A DNA stretch of 64,000 bases from Neurospora tetrasperma FGSC 2508 (taxonomy: Eukaryota; Ascomycota; Sordariomycetes; Sordariales; Sordariaceae), in assembly GCF_000213175.1 (NCBI RefSeq), contig NW_009799099.1, forward strand, positions 2,862,029 to 2,926,028, read 5' to 3'. Numbering within the stretch: the first letter of the stretch is position 1; each line of letters begins with the position of its first letter. Made by a program: the position numbers and the translations under genes. The notes below the pieces were generated by a model, which saw nothing but the letters and a program-made list of their open reading frames with translations, was not told the origin of the DNA and ran no database searches. Below are positions 25,028-39,856 of this stretch, piece by piece.

Positions 25028-26050
25028 ATGCCGGAAACCGTGACAGACATGTTAAGCCGTAGAGTCAAGGTACGATTAGACATGCTGAAACTCCCCTCAT
25101 CTCCAACCTCGTAAGCCTCATGAGGTTCGCTTAGCAACTCATTAACACCCACCAAGCTCTCCAATGGCCTCTCCATTCCCCAAATCCAACTCGGCCTCTA
25201 CATGATGTCCGGCCCCGAGACCACACGCGCGGTCCGCTGGGCTCTCGGTGCCGGCTACCGCGGCTTCGACAGCGCCCAATGGTACTACAACGAACGCGAA
25301 GCCGGCCAAGCCATCCTCTCCTTTCTGTCCTCTCCCGAAAACACTGCGGGCCTCACCCGTGAAGACGTTCATTTCACCAGCAAGCTGCGCGACAACAGCA
25401 CCAATTATGACGCCGTTCGTGCTTCGATCTCCAAGTCAGTGAAGGCTTCTGGACTTGGCTACATTGACCTGTTCCTCCTGCACAGCCCGCTCGGCGGTCG
25501 CGAAGCCCGGTTGACCAGCTGGAAAGCGGTCGAAGATGCGGTACTCGCGGGCGAGGTCAAGATGGCGGGCGTCTCGAACTACGGCGTCAAGCATCTTGAC
25601 GAGGTCATGTCAGCACCTTTTAAAATCAAGCCTCTCGTGAATCAGATTGAGTGCCATCCGTTCAACACGCAGACGGAGATCAGGGCCGCGTGCGAGAAGT
25701 ATGGTATTGTCATCGAGGCATACGCGCCGCTGGCGAGAGGGATGCGCATGAAGCATCCCGTTTTGACAGCGGTGGCAAAGAAGTACGGGGTTACGCCAGC
25801 GCAGGTGTTGGTTAGGTGGTCGGTGCAGAAAGGGTTCGTGACGCTGCCGAAAAGTACCAAGAAGGAGAGGTTGGTAGAGAATGCGAATGTGGGGGGTTTT
25901 GAGTTGGCCGAGGAGGATATGAAGAAACTGGATGGGTTGGATGAGAAGTTGGTTACTGATTGGTAAGATTTCCCCTCATTCAAATCCTCGAGTGGTGCGC
26001 TGACTTACTGACGCTTGGCGGTGCGTAGGGATCCTACTGATGCGGACTAG
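25028..26050 (+). CDS. Aldo/keto reductase
   Basis: Probably three exons: a short first exon from the ATG at 25028, a main exon ending at 25962, and 26029-26050. The main exon carries the AKR barrel: FDSAQWYYNE gives the catalytic Asp and Tyr, VHFTSKL the Lys, IDLFLLHSPLG the His, then GVSNYG and PLVNQIECHPF, and the NADP-binding end LPKSTKKERLVENANV. The last splice gives the typical tail TDWDPTDAD. The 5' splice is uncertain. One choice (25028-25050 joined to 25135, donor GTTAAG, acceptor TTAG) gives the family-like start with SLTPTKLSNG and 290 aa. The other (25028-25069 joined to 25157, donor GTACGA, acceptor AAG) gives 289 aa. The family reduces carbonyls with NADPH; the substrate is unknown. 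Confidence 0.88.
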
Positions 26051-28710
26051 ATGTTCTCGGTTCGTGCTTACACGTTCGCCCAAGTACCTTCGGATTTACC
26101 AGTTCTGGTGCCTCCATGTACTTGATGTTATGGTCTGATTTACAGATACGTAGACTTACTAAACCAGCGTATTTATTTCTTGTCCTCACAAACGGTACGC
26201 AAACACAAGATATACGCAATTTGTCCTTCCTTACCACATCAATATATTACACAAACCAGGCAACACCTTTAAGCTCCGTTATTCTGGCGGCACTGGTTCC
26301 TCCCCACACCATATCTTCTTGTCTTCTTACTTGAGGTGGTAATAAGACCCTGGTTCTATTCGAGAGCCGCAAGTTGATGGGGAGGTAGAGCACTGTCCAC
26401 GGAAAATGGATTCCAGATCATAGGAACGGTCGTCCCTGGCCGTCCTTGGCCGTCATCATGTAAACCCGCCAAGCCCGACCTTCAATGCCGACATATTACC
26501 GTCAGGAGACTATGAGTTCCTTCTGGGAATTGATCCGAGTTGCAGAGGAGGCAATCCTGCATTTTCAACCTACATTCGGCACCGTTTACAGAGTTGGATG
26601 ATGAGTGCAGACCTACCAGAGGCTACAGGTGTCCTTGTGATACATTGAAAAGCTTTCTACAGGAGCGGGGAAGATCATTGAACCATAGGCGGCTCAGGGT
26701 GAAAGAGGAAGGTGCTTCAATCTCTGGGTGGAATGAATGACAGTTTCACCTGCTTACGATGCCGTATATCACCCAAAGACGCACGGAGTACGGTTAATGT
26801 TACCTGAAAACCGAGTCCCGAAAATAAAGCCCTGTTCGACCAAGGTGATGACCGAGGTCTCGAACAAACCAGTGCTGGACTGTACTGTATCCACGTACAA
26901 GCTGGTCGGGAGAACTGGTGTGACAGCGTTCATCTCTTCCTCTGAACTTATCTTCTCCGACGTCGAGAATCATACCCACTAGCGACTGGAAAGGCAACCT
27001 AGTTGATCTCGAACGAAGAACTCAACGCGTGAAGAACGGTGAAAGGATTATTCGGTTGGTTATGATTATTCTCCACAGATTGGCTGGATCTAGTACGATT
27101 AAATCCTCATCCCTCTGGCCGACTGAGGTAGTTTCACCGTTCACGATGCAGTGAAACGTTGTAGAAACACATATGTCGGATTGAGTCACCCAAAGCTACG
27201 GTTGGATGTTTGCTGTGTGCTTGATGCAGTAGCGCTCTTTCAAAGCCTTGCCGCCATAACTGGGGCCCCGCAGACAAGATCGTCACCAACATAGCTTTTT
27301 CGATGCCCTATGTGCCACATCTTCCGAGATTCTGAGTCTTTGGATGCATTTGTCACGCACAGTGAGCCTTATTGGTATCAAACTCCATGTGGTGACATTC
27401 TCCCAGTTAATTAACCTCGAATATTCTTGGAGAGATGGTTCCCTCGTCTCTCTGTCTTCCCTTGATCAGCGCTAGTTTTGGACTTTGGACTTCTCTGGCT
27501 TGCGGTTAAGACTGGAGCTGGCGTGATCTCCCACATCTCCCAACGGATCACAATCACAAGTTCCAAACTCCAAAAGATTTCCACTTCCCCGCAATCCAGA
27601 AGCCAATCAGCCCTTAGAGCCCGGATAACGGTCTGGATGTCAGCGATCCCCCGAAGGGAACATGATATACCATTGGGTCGGTTGGCCTGGGGAACCACTA
27701 GGGGGAACCACGCACATGTTATCCCTGTCTTATTACTGCGTACACTAGTCTTTCCCCAGAATGCCGTGAGTGCCACCTGCAGGCCCGAGCCAGGTTCTCC
27801 TCACTTGTTAGATCAACAGCCAAGTCTCGCCCTTTTCTTGGTACCGAAGCTTTAAAGATATCAAGCAACTGTCAGAGTAAGCTAAGCTTCCCTTTGGCAA
27901 ACCACTCCATCGACCAAGAGCGATGACATGACCTCCCCCATTTCACCAATATATTCCCCGGATTGGCATCGCGCGAAGACGAAAGGCAAGGTGACGGCTG
28001 CCAAGATGGAGAGGGCTACCAGATGAAGTAAAGTTGGAGGAGAATTCCTAGGGAAGAGGCTTACTTGGACAACGAGTGGACAAGACTGCCCGACGGCAAG
28101 AATTGTATCGGTGTCTCGATATCATTCCCGCCCTTCTGGGACATCTACCACAGTACGCCGCCGGCTGTTGTTCGGATTTCTCTCGATCGTTGATGTGGCT
28201 GGCAATGGGATCATGTCCGACCAGCCATGAGGAACGTGTTGGCATGCGGGGGTTTGCCTGCACATCCATGGTGGCTCACTCAGCTTGGTCAATCAAGATT
28301 CAACCATCTACTGTTGAACACTGCACTTCCGCTCTGGCGCTGAAGACGGGCTAGTCAACCGAAGAAAAAGGAGTCAACCCCTCTTTTTCCAAAAGCGTGG
28401 ACACAACCAACACCGAAAACGAAAACGATGTGAGATGTATACATGCTGTACTTTGCGAATATATTAAAGCTGAGCCCTACCGGCAGGAACCCGACACAAG
28501 TTCAAATTGATGTCTTTCCCCTCTTCTTTTGGGTTCCCTTTCTTCACCTTCATCCACCTCGTTATTTTTACTCCAGGCCCGGCCCACAACTCTTGAATCA
28601 TTGATCGGGCTTTAAACAAACCACGCATTGTTGTGGGAGTACATATTCCAGGTACCAACACCTCTGTCATACAAATATTCGTTCATCTACTCATCAACAA
28701 AGACGCAACC
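26051..28710. other. Intergenic region, no gene seen
   Basis: About 2.7 kb contains no open frame with recognisable similarity or coding bias. The right end includes the leader and promoter of the carboxylate-transporter gene. Nothing else is supported. Confidence 0.5.
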
Positions 28711-30413
28711 ATGGAATCAACCCACGAGCCCGCCGACCCTGTCGCCAAGGGCATCCTCCCCACAGCCCGTCAGTCATGGAAGGACCTCTTCATCTGGAAG
28801 CAGCGCGTCGTCGTGACCAACGTGTACGGCGAGACTGCAACAGAATGGGCAAAACCCGTGCCTCTGAAGAACCCCATCAGCTTGCTCGCCCAGCTCTCAG
28901 GCCGTGACTGGATCTGCTTTACGGTCGGATTCTGCGCCTGGAGTGCCGATGCCTTTGACTTCCATGCCTTGTCCATCCAGCAGGTCAAGCTGGCGGCCTA
29001 CTATGGAGTCAGCAAGACCAGTGTGTCGACGGCGATTACGTTGACGCTGCTGCTTCGGTCGATTGGTGCCGCTGCGTTTGGTCTGGCGGGTGATCGATGG
29101 GGGAGAAAGTGGCCGATGGTGGTCAACATGATTGTTTTGGGCATCTTGCAGATTGCTACCATCTACAGCTCGACATATTCGCAGTTCCTTGGTGTGAGAG
29201 CTTTGTTTGGATTGTTCATGGGTGGAGTGTAAGTTCCCCCCCCCCTTCGTCCTCAGTATCTCATTGTCAATAAGGTTGGTTATGCTGATAACCCCTAATC
29301 ACAGGTACGGTAACGCCATTGCAATGGCCTTGGAGAACAGCCCGGTCGACGCCCGAGGTTTGATGTCAGGTATTCTCCAGCAAGGTTACGCCTTTGGTTA
29401 TGTGTGCGCCGCGTGCGCCAATCTTGGGGTCGGTGGTGATACCGATAGCTGGAAGACCGTGTTTTGGATTGCTGCTGGTTTGTCCATTGGTGTTGGCATC
29501 ATCCGCTGCTTCTTCCCCGAGTCCAAGCAGTTCCTTGAGGCACGCAAGGAAGGCAAGGCGCACGCCAACCCGTCCCAGTTCTGGAGGGAAACTAAGGTGA
29601 TGCTTCGCCAAGAGTGGAAGATGTGTGTCTACTGCTGCATTTTGATGACTTGGTTCAACTGTAAGTCTCGCCCCCAAGGTTCTTTGCAGCCAGCCATCGA
29701 CGGAGCCACTCTGACTATCCTCACCACAAACAGACTACAGCCACACCTCCCAGGACAATTACACCACCTTCGTACTTAGAGCGAAGGAACTGGATAACTC
29801 GGGCGCCAGCCGTGCCAGTATCATCATGAAGGCCGGCGCTTGTGTGGGCGGTACCATCATTGGCTACCTCAGCCAATACTTTGGCCGCCGGCGGACCATC
29901 ATTGTTTCCTCGCTCATCAGCGGCTGTCTGATCCCCGCATGGATCCTTCCCAATTCCGAGCGCGCGCTGTCCGCCACCGGCTTCTTCATGCAATTCTTCG
30001 TCCAAGGAGCTTGGGGGGTCATCCCAATCCACCTGAACGAGCTTGCGCCGCCCGCATTCCGCTCCTCGTTTCCCGGAATCACGTACCAGGTCGGCAACAT
30101 GGTGTCGTCCCCGTCCGCACAGATTGTTAATGCCGTGTCGGAGAAGATCCACATCATCAGCCATACCGGAAAGCTGGTCGAGGCCTATGGCCCGACTATG
30201 GGCACTGCTACTGCGATTATTGTGATGGGCATCGTGGTCACCACGGCATTTGGGCCCGAGAAGAGGGGTAGAGAGTTTGAGAAGGCACTGCCGGCGGGTA
30301 TGAACCTCCAAAAGCAGCATGGTAAGCAGTTGGACGATTTGGAGACGGGTCATATGGAGATGGTGGCGAGTGAGTTGGATGATGAGAAGAGGGAGGGACG
30401 GGCAGTTCAGTAG
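28711..30413 (+). CDS. Jen1-type monocarboxylate/proton symporter (MFS)
   Basis: Three exons: 28711-29228, 29305-29660, 29734-30413; product 517 aa. The MFS fold is clear, with many hydrophobic helices and the loop motif GDRWGRKWP after helix 2. The Jen1-family signature NXX[S/T]HX[S/T]QDXXXT is present as NYYSHTSQDNYTT (about residues 291-303), which distinguishes it from sugar transporters. Jen1 homologues bring lactate, pyruvate or related carboxylates across the plasma membrane with protons. The signature is interrupted by intron 2, which splits the codon right after its Asn. The N-terminal 70 residues are cytosolic and include WKDLFIWKQRVVVTN. Yeast JEN1 is glucose-repressed; I cannot establish regulation here. 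Substrate (mono- versus dicarboxylate) remains open. Confidence 0.93.
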
Positions 30414-31001
30414 ATGGAGAATACTGCTGCCCCTGCCAAACAATGAGCGTCGGGTGGCTTTCACAACACTTGGAATCCATGGTGATGTTCCGGGGCATGA
30501 CGACTTCGTGTGCATGTCCATTCGAGATAATGATCTCTTTACTTGGTACAACCCGTCCTATACAAGTATTATATGGACTTCTCGTGTCCTTATGCTCAGC
30601 TGAGGTCTTCTGAGTTCATAGACTTGAAAAAAAAAAAAAAAGGGTGTTTCAAAAGACTTAAAGGCTTCTAGGGTCACGTAGCATCTGGTAACTTGTGTAT
30701 ATAAGCCGGATCATCCTCCTACGTCAGCACTGTTCAGAGAAGACTTATACCATTAGATTTTGTGAATCACTAGTGTACAATACCCTCGTCTAGCCATATT
30801 TTACTGACGAAAACATCTTCCTCGATGTATTTGCTTGAATAACGCCGAGTGGATTCTTGAGTTGATTGTATCATTCATCGAGGTTTCTGTTCGTGCACGA
30901 GCCATCAAAGCATTATGGTTTGATGGCTCGTGCTCAAGCCCCTGAATATCTACAGCCTAACAGCCAACATCTCCCCCCCCCCCCTTCTTTCGTCACTCAC
31001 T
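30414..31001. other. Intergenic region between convergent genes
   Basis: This 588-base stretch separates the transporter stop from the paraoxonase-like stop, so it holds two facing 3' ends. It contains an A15 run at 30627-30641 and a C-rich run near 30973-30984. No gene is visible. Confidence 0.55.
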
Positions 31002-32393
31002 TCACAAGTCAACCTTAACAGCAACCACACTACTCGATACAAATCCCGTAACGAACAACCAGGCCTTTCTCTTCCCTCTTTCTTTCTCCGGGTCAATAGC
31101 CACCAAAACCGCCGCGCTCGCGCTCCTAATCCTGGTCCCGTCATCCTCAAACAACAGCCTCTTCTCCCAAATCACATTCCCGTTCTCTTCCTGCTTGACC
31201 GGCTTCGCGAACCACACCATGACCGGATCTTTGGCCTCCGGCTGCTTGCGCGTCTGCGCCAGCGTATGTGCCTTGCCTAAACCGGCTACGACAAACCCGC
31301 TGTGGTCGACGCCGTCCGCCGTGCCGGCGTAGGGATCGGAAAAGTACGAGGGATTGTCGATGGTGGAGCCAAACTCGATCCGGTTGAGCACAGTGATCAT
31401 GCTCGACTTTGATAAAGGCGACGATGGTAGCTCGCTGATGCTCAGCACTCCGGAAGCGGCGCTGGCGATGGCTACCTCGTTCTCGTACCGGCCGTGGCCT
31501 AGGCCGTTGGCGTTGTGGAACTTGTCCAGTGCCACGTGGGCGGTGACGCCGGCCACAGCGTCTGTTTCGGCGGGAGTGGAGGGGGCTTCAAGGGAGAACT
31601 GCAAGTGGATGACGTCGGTCCATTCAGCTTTGGCGTACATATCTTCCATGAAGCGCATGGGGCCGTGGTCCCGGTAAAGGTGGTCGTTGGTCACATAGAG
31701 GGATGTGGGGGATGTGGCAACAAGATCGTTGGGAGTGCGAATCAGAGGATGCCAGATGGAGCGAAGGTGAGTGGCGGTGGTGGTCCCGATGACATGGTGG
31801 AAAAGCTCGATTTGAGACCGCGCTTTGGGGACGTCTGCCGGTGGAGGCTGGATGGCTATGACGTGCGCAGGGTTAGGAAGGTGGTTGACGGCGTAGATGT
31901 ATACGGCATTCGGTTGCTCGGGGTTGGTGAGAACCTCGATCCCGTGGGTGATGAAAGGTCCGTCGAAGTTGTCCACGGTAAGGCGCTGGGATTTCTTGGT
32001 CTGCGGAAGGTGTAAGCGACTCCATTATGCATACGACTGCCGGCACAGGGTATTTTTTTGACTTACTTCGGGGTCAATCACATGCAGAGAACCATGGTAG
32101 GTCTTAAGGATTGACGAATCGTTGAAATTGGTCAAGGGGGGAAACCACTGAAAGCGAGTCTCGGGATAGTCCTCGCAAGCCGTAAAGAGGGTCTTGCTGG
32201 GGGCATGATAGTGAAGGTCTTCACAGTGAACAGTGTCGGGAATGTACTGAATGTCCTCTGCTTGAACAAAAGTACTCATGGGATTGGTGCGAAGGAAGCC
32301 GAAGACGATGGCATTGTGGTATATAAATGTTCCCCAGGAGTAGATCGCATAAGCCAACAAAGCGACGGTAACAGATGGGCCCAGTAACTTCAT
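31002..32393 (-). CDS. Paraoxonase/arylesterase-like beta-propeller protein, membrane-anchored
   Basis: Two exons: 32067-32393 and 31002-32000; product 441 aa. The ATG at 32393 starts MKLLGPSVTVALL, a hydrophobic N-terminal segment (about 3-25) that is a signal anchor or uncleaved signal, as in mammalian PON proteins. The rest fits the six-bladed calcium-dependent PON fold: FDGPFITHGIEVL, VYIYAVNH, TPNDLVATSPTSLYVTNDH (the Asn-Asp stretches that bind calcium and form the catalytic region), GVLSISE and the late blade VLNRIEFGSTIDNPS. PON enzymes hydrolyse lactones and aryl esters; the natural substrate of fungal members is not known. The donor GTAAGT and acceptor CCGCAG are clear and phase 0. 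Function is inferred from fold only. Confidence 0.85.
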
Positions 32394-33833
32394 GATGGGC
32401 AAGAGTTTGGGTCGAGTTCAAGAGAGGCCAGGATGGGATCGATGCACACGATTATATACCCGAGCTTTATACGCCGTCTTGGCCCCTATGCGTAACTGCT
32501 ACCATTGCAGTTCATTCCCCTTCTTGTCGACCGGTTCTTTGTGGCTGCGGGGTAGCTGCCTCTACCTACGAAAGCGTATGTAACAAGTCGACACCATTTA
32601 CGCAATAGCGCAACGGCTATACAATTAGCTGTCACGCCCCATGTTAGCGGGCTTTCGTACGCGGGGTCGGATATGAAGATCTTGTGGTTGAAGATCTGGG
32701 GTGCCAAGTCCATCGGGTAGGACAACCTCCGCCTCTGGTTCCTAAAATCCTCCGGACTTTCGTCAAACCAGCGCAACCACAGAAACCAAACACGAAATCA
32801 TCATTTTGGTTGTAAGATACCGCACTTCTTCTATAGTCCATCGAAAACCTCAATAGGGATTCACGTTCGGCGCTGCCATCGGGGAGAGTGTCATTCTGGA
32901 GGGATCGACGACAGAACTGACCAGACGTTGAACGTGACAAGGTCCTCTTCTTGAGCCTCAAGCTTCAACGAATGAACGTCCAAGAAGGCGTCAGCTGAAA
33001 AAGGGGGCTGAAGGTCAGCAAAGCAAAGCCAGGGGTACAAACTGGGGCCATTCAGGAACCGGAAATTTGACGCCCCGAATATTGAAGATGATGGATGGTT
33101 GAGGTGAGTTGGGTCCATCTTGCCAAAATTCATGTTGCATGTTTGAAAACGCTAGCTCGGTTCTTGCGGGTGTCAAAAAGAACCTGACTTGATTTCTGCA
33201 CAGGAAATAGCTCTCCTGTCGTCTGTCTACTTCCTGTTTCTTGTATAGTCGTCGTATCAAGCTAACCTTTTATATCCATGCAGAGGTCTTGTGTTGGACA
33301 TGATGAACTTCATTTTAGATCCCTGCTTTGAGATTCCTGTCAGCAAGTGCTTGAAATGTACATTATCACTGCTTAGCCAGATCTCTTTCAAGAAGGAAGA
33401 ACTCGAAGAATGCGAGATCTACTGTCACGGTTTCAGGCGTGCAATGCCAGACTCGGAACATCAACATTGCTAAGGATGGACACGGTATCTCAAACATTTA
33501 CAATGATGAAGTGTGATTCACGCACGCAGGCTTTCGCAGGGAAGACGCTTTCAGAGCGTGCTTGCGTTGTGAAACCAACACATGACTGCACTTGTGAGAG
33601 AAAATGAGACAATAAGCCGGGAAGAAACTGTGCAGCATATGTCTGTGTCCGAGAACAAGGTCATGTGTATCTGCCATTGACCCAAAAGGTCATCAGTCTC
33701 CAAAACCGCACACCATACCTCAAACGCCTTTTCCGTCGTAATGCAACCCATTGCGCCTGACCGTTTGAATCAAAGCAGAAGCCCAACGCCCTCATGTCCG
33801 TTTTGTTGATCCACCCACAGAAAAGCAGTAGAC
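32394..33833. other. Intergenic region, possible coding relic
   Basis: There is no confident gene. Short minus-strand open frames between 32486 and 33260 read in overlapping frames like a broken protein, but I recognise no family. The left end is the paraoxonase-like promoter; the right end is the 3' flank of ELP3. Confidence 0.4.
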
Positions 33834-35549
33834 CTACTCCTCAGGTCCAGGCCTGCCATCGAGCCACTTGGACATGTAAGGCCCATCGAGCCAATACCCG
33901 AGTTTCCTGTAGTAGCTACGCACACCGACACCAGAAATAACGCTGATCTTCACACTTCCGTGCTCGTCTCTGGCAATCCTCTCGGCCTCCTCCATGAGGA
34001 GCGTACCGAAACCTTGATGCTGGAATTTCCTCGGGTCTCTGACGTGCAAAGGTACAGCCATGCCGTAAACGTGCAACTCGCGGACCAGACTGGTGGGCTG
34101 CCCAACCAACTCCTCACGGAACGTGTATTTTTCCGAACACTTGCGCAGGCGGAGCAGACCGACCAAGATGTCCTGCTTGGGGTCCTCGTAGGCCAGGAAA
34201 GTCTCCCAGCCGCCGTTGGCGGTGTAGTCGCGACGGACGAGCTCGATCTGATTCGGCCTGATCTTGTTCTTGACCTCGTTAACACCAACTTCACGGGTGC
34301 GCACATCGCGGCAGGTGGTTCCAAAGTCCTTCATACGCGCCAAAGCCAGCTCACGCAGATTACCGTTCTCGACACCGGACGTCACCAACGGCATGGGGAT
34401 ATCACGCTGGACGCGGTAGATGCGAGTCCAAGGGGGGACGAGGGCCATTATCCTTGCCACGAGGTCGATCAATCCGTTGGGCGTGTAGTTTTGATACCTG
34501 CCTGTCCTCCACAACTCGTAAAGGCCCGTTCCACGGATGACAAGGGTAGGATAGATCTTGAGACCGTCGGTACGAAAAGCTGGGTTCTCAAAGTACTCCC
34601 GGAACTGGTCAAGATCTCTCTCCATGCCGACGTTCGGAAGGTCAGGCATCATGTGGCTGACCACCTTGAAACCGGCATCCTTGGCGAGGCAAAAGGTCTC
34701 GGCGACGGCAGCAACGGTGTGACCACGGTTGGTATCGCGGGCAACATCTTCGTAAAGGGATTGAACACCAATTTCGAGACGGGTGCAGCCGTAGCGCAGC
34801 ATGCTCGAAAGATGGGGCTGAAGGCAGTAATCCGGTCTAGTCTCTATCGTGATACCCACGCACTTGATGTTGCTCTGTTCTCCCGATCTCACAGCCTCGT
34901 CCACGTTCAAGGTTCCGTAACCGCTCAGGGCGTTGTGTAGCTGGGAAATAAACTCGTCTCTGTATGATTCAGGGAGCGACATGAAAGTGCCGCCCATGAT
35001 GATGTATTCGACCTTGTCGACCGAGTGGCCCAATGACTTTAGCTGATCAACTCGTCCTCTCGCCTGCTCGAAGGGGTCATAACGAGCCCGGATGGCTCTC
35101 ATCGATGTCGGCTCATATCCCGTGTATGACTGTGTGCTGTATTCGAAGTCGGAGTCTGGACCACCGGGGCAGTAGACGCAAATATTGCCGGTATACGCAA
35201 TATGGGGGCATCGATGGGGCTTGCACATGACAGCCACTACAGCGATACCCGACGAGGTTCTGATGGGCTTGGCGATGAGTCTGGGCAAGATGTACTTCTT
35301 GTAATGTTCGGGGACAGCGGCGATGATAGCGGTTAGTGGGGGAACGTTGTTGATTTTGTGTTTCTTCGCAAACTTGGATCGAAGGCTGTTGAGATTAATG
35401 TCCTTTTGCGGACGGCCGTTTTGAGCGGCTTCATGATCTTCGATGAGGGCGTTCGCGATGTCGGCGCAACATCTCAAGAACCTGTCGTTTTCGGACGGCA
35501 AATTGGCATTCTTCTTGCTGCGAGTTACTGTGACCGTTGTTGTCGCCAT
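33834..35549 (-). CDS. elp3: Elongator complex catalytic subunit ELP3
   Basis: A single exon encodes 571 aa, close to the family length. The radical-SAM domain carries the cluster motif C-x9-C-x2-C at Cys114, Cys124 and Cys127 ([14 protein letters not shown]). Further conserved blocks are [24 protein letters not shown] and [13 protein letters not shown]. The C-terminal GNAT-like acetyltransferase domain (about 420-565) includes LRELHVYG and [16 protein letters not shown], the acetyl-CoA loop. Elongator adds the carboxymethyl-type modification to wobble uridines of tRNAs in the cytosol; a histone acetyltransferase role was also proposed for the family. It is divergent from the succinyl-CoA ligase gene with about 980 bases between the starts. 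Confidence 0.98.
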   Translation of the reverse strand: MATTTVTVTRSKKNANLPSENDRFLRCCADIANALIEDHEAAQNGRPQKDINLNSLRSKFAKKHKINNVPPLTAIIAAVPEHYKKYILPRLIAKPIRTSSGIAVVAVMCKPHRCPHIAYTGNICVYCPGGPDSDFEYSTQSYTGYEPTSMRAIRARYDPFEQARGRVDQLKSLGHSVDKVEYIIMGGTFMSLPESYRDEFISQLHNALSGYGTLNVDEAVRSGEQSNIKCVGITIETRPDYCLQPHLSSMLRYGCTRLEIGVQSLYEDVARDTNRGHTVAAVAETFCLAKDAGFKVVSHMMPDLPNVGMERDLDQFREYFENPAFRTDGLKIYPTLVIRGTGLYELWRTGRYQNYTPNGLIDLVARIMALVPPWTRIYRVQRDIPMPLVTSGVENGNLRELALARMKDFGTTCRDVRTREVGVNEVKNKIRPNQIELVRRDYTANGGWETFLAYEDPKQDILVGLLRLRKCSEKYTFREELVGQPTSLVRELHVYGMAVPLHVRDPRKFQHQGFGTLLMEEAERIARDEHGSVKISVISGVGVRSYYRKLGYWLDGPYMSKWLDGRPGPEE

Positions 35550-38030
<2,481 letters not shown>

Positions 38031-38912
38031 GAAAAGTTTGAAGGGGTTCAATTTTTAATCTTTCGAACGTTTTCTTTTGTCTTCTCTGAGGCGGACATAT
38101 GAATAGTCGCAGCAGCCAGCCAGCCAACCAAACAACCAAAACATCTTGTCCATGTCTCCTCTGTCTCTGCGCACGGGTAGTCTTGTTCTTCTGGTTCGGC
38201 TTATCTGCCGACCTGGTCGGGGCCGAAGGCACAGTCAGAAGGAAGCAGGGAACGTGGAGCGTATTGCATTTGTGACTGTGTGTCTTGGAATGACAATTGA
38301 AGCTTGATAGAGACATTTGGCCATTGCTACTGGGAATGGGGATTGGGCGTATACCGTGTGGTGCATTTATATCCCTTTCCGCATCTTGCGATATTCTTGT
38401 TGATAGAGGTGAAACCAAGGAATGGGTGTGGGCGGTTAGGTATATTATACTTTCCATTTATTCACAACGTCACATTCACATGACTTACCGGCCTGTCTTC
38501 ACCTACCAGCTTGAATGCGTCATACACTTTGTATAGATACGCTATCACTTTGCTAGCTTCCATGTAAAGGAGGACGGAAACTCCGAATACCGGTAAAGTG
38601 AAGAATCAGTAGTAGAAAGAAGCCAGAAATTCCATTGCTCCATTGACACCCTTGTCGTCCGTAAAACTCCATATCCGAATGCGGCTGATGTATAGACTAA
38701 TAACAGACGAAGCCGCGCCAACCTACCACCGATTAATCCAGTCGAACGTCGGCCTCAGCTACTGCGGTTCCCATCCTTCGCTTTACCTGTCCGCTTTTAA
38801 AGTCCAGACCATTCTGGTTTCCATAATGCTGATTGGTAAAATCATACCACCTCCTCATCACCATACATAGCCGTGTTTGTTGCTCTCATTGCCCGCCCTC
38901 ACTCTCTGAATG
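38031..38912. other. Intergenic region between convergent genes
   Basis: This stretch contains the facing 3' ends of the succinyl-CoA ligase and UBC1-type genes. I see no gene within it. Confidence 0.55.
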
Positions 38913-39856
38913 TTACTGCTCGCCGAGGAGGCGCGCGGTGATATCGCCCATGTATGCTTCCTCGAGTTCGTAATCGGCGCCTCCGTTCCGGTCAATACCC
39001 ACAAAGATAAAAGCATCGACCACCTTTTCTACGTCGAATCCCATGTTGACAAAACGATCCACCAGGTCCTTGTTATATCCAGCATATCTGTGTTGGGTTC
39101 GCCAAGCAGGCTCTAAGGTTAGTCGCCTCTGACTTTTATTCCGGGTTTCCAGTAATGTTGTGTCCATATGGCTTTTGCTTAACTCAAGGTGGTTCACTGC
39201 ATCGGAATAGTCAGAAATGCCACATACCTGCTAGCATCGTTCCTTGAACCTTCCTTTGCGGTCTCGTCATACTTGAGAGGAATCGAGTCCACCCTGGGCG
39301 CGCCGGCATACTTGACGGCCCAGTCGTGTGCCGTTCGGGCGAACAGCTTGGGGTTTTCCATCAACATCTTGGCCACCTGGGCGTCCTGGGGATCCTTCGG
39401 GTTTGGCGATTCAAGAAGCATTCGTACGGCAAGCAGCGCTGTCTTGATCGTACCGACCGGGGACCATGCTGTTCCAAGAATGTCGAGACAGATGGCGCCC
39501 TGTGAAGATGTCGGAGGGTTAGTTCAGCTCTCCAAACTCCACCTACTTCCTAACATCAATCATAAACCACGGGGACATAAACGAGAGAAACGTACAGTGA
39601 CGCTGCTGACGTTGGGGTGCCAGATCTTGGTAATAAGATACATCGAGGGCGGCTTAAACGGGTACTTGTCCGGAATCTGAATGTCGACCTCGTATGTACC
39701 CCCGGCATAGGGCGAGTCCGGGGGGCCGCTGAAGGAGCCCTTGAGGTGCGACAGATTGCTCGAGTCGAGAGGTTCGGCCATGACGCCCGAGGTCTCGCGG
39801 TCATTCCATATATCCTGCAATTCCTTCGCAACGCGGCGCTCACGAGTAGTCGCCAT
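38913..39856 (-). CDS. ubc1: Ubiquitin-conjugating enzyme E2 with UBA domain (UBC1/UBE2K type)
   Basis: Three exons: 39596-39856, 39228-39499, 38913-39087; product 235 aa. The E2 core spans about residues 1-150, with HPN in KIWHPNVSS and the catalytic Cys in GAICLDIL just after the first splice junction. A linker is followed by a C-terminal UBA domain (about 185-230) including YAGYNKDLVDRFVNMGFDV. This architecture is that of yeast Ubc1 and human E2-25K, which extend Lys48-linked ubiquitin chains. The gene is divergent from the proteasome ATPase gene RPT2, so an enzyme that builds degradation chains and a component that reads them out share an intergenic region. Splice junctions are canonical and restore conserved sequence. 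Confidence 0.95.

Noticed and set aside
33960-34940. Long plus-strand open frame (326 codons) opposite ELP3
   Set aside because: It is the antisense shadow of a strongly biased coding exon; the ELP3 reading has all catalytic motifs.
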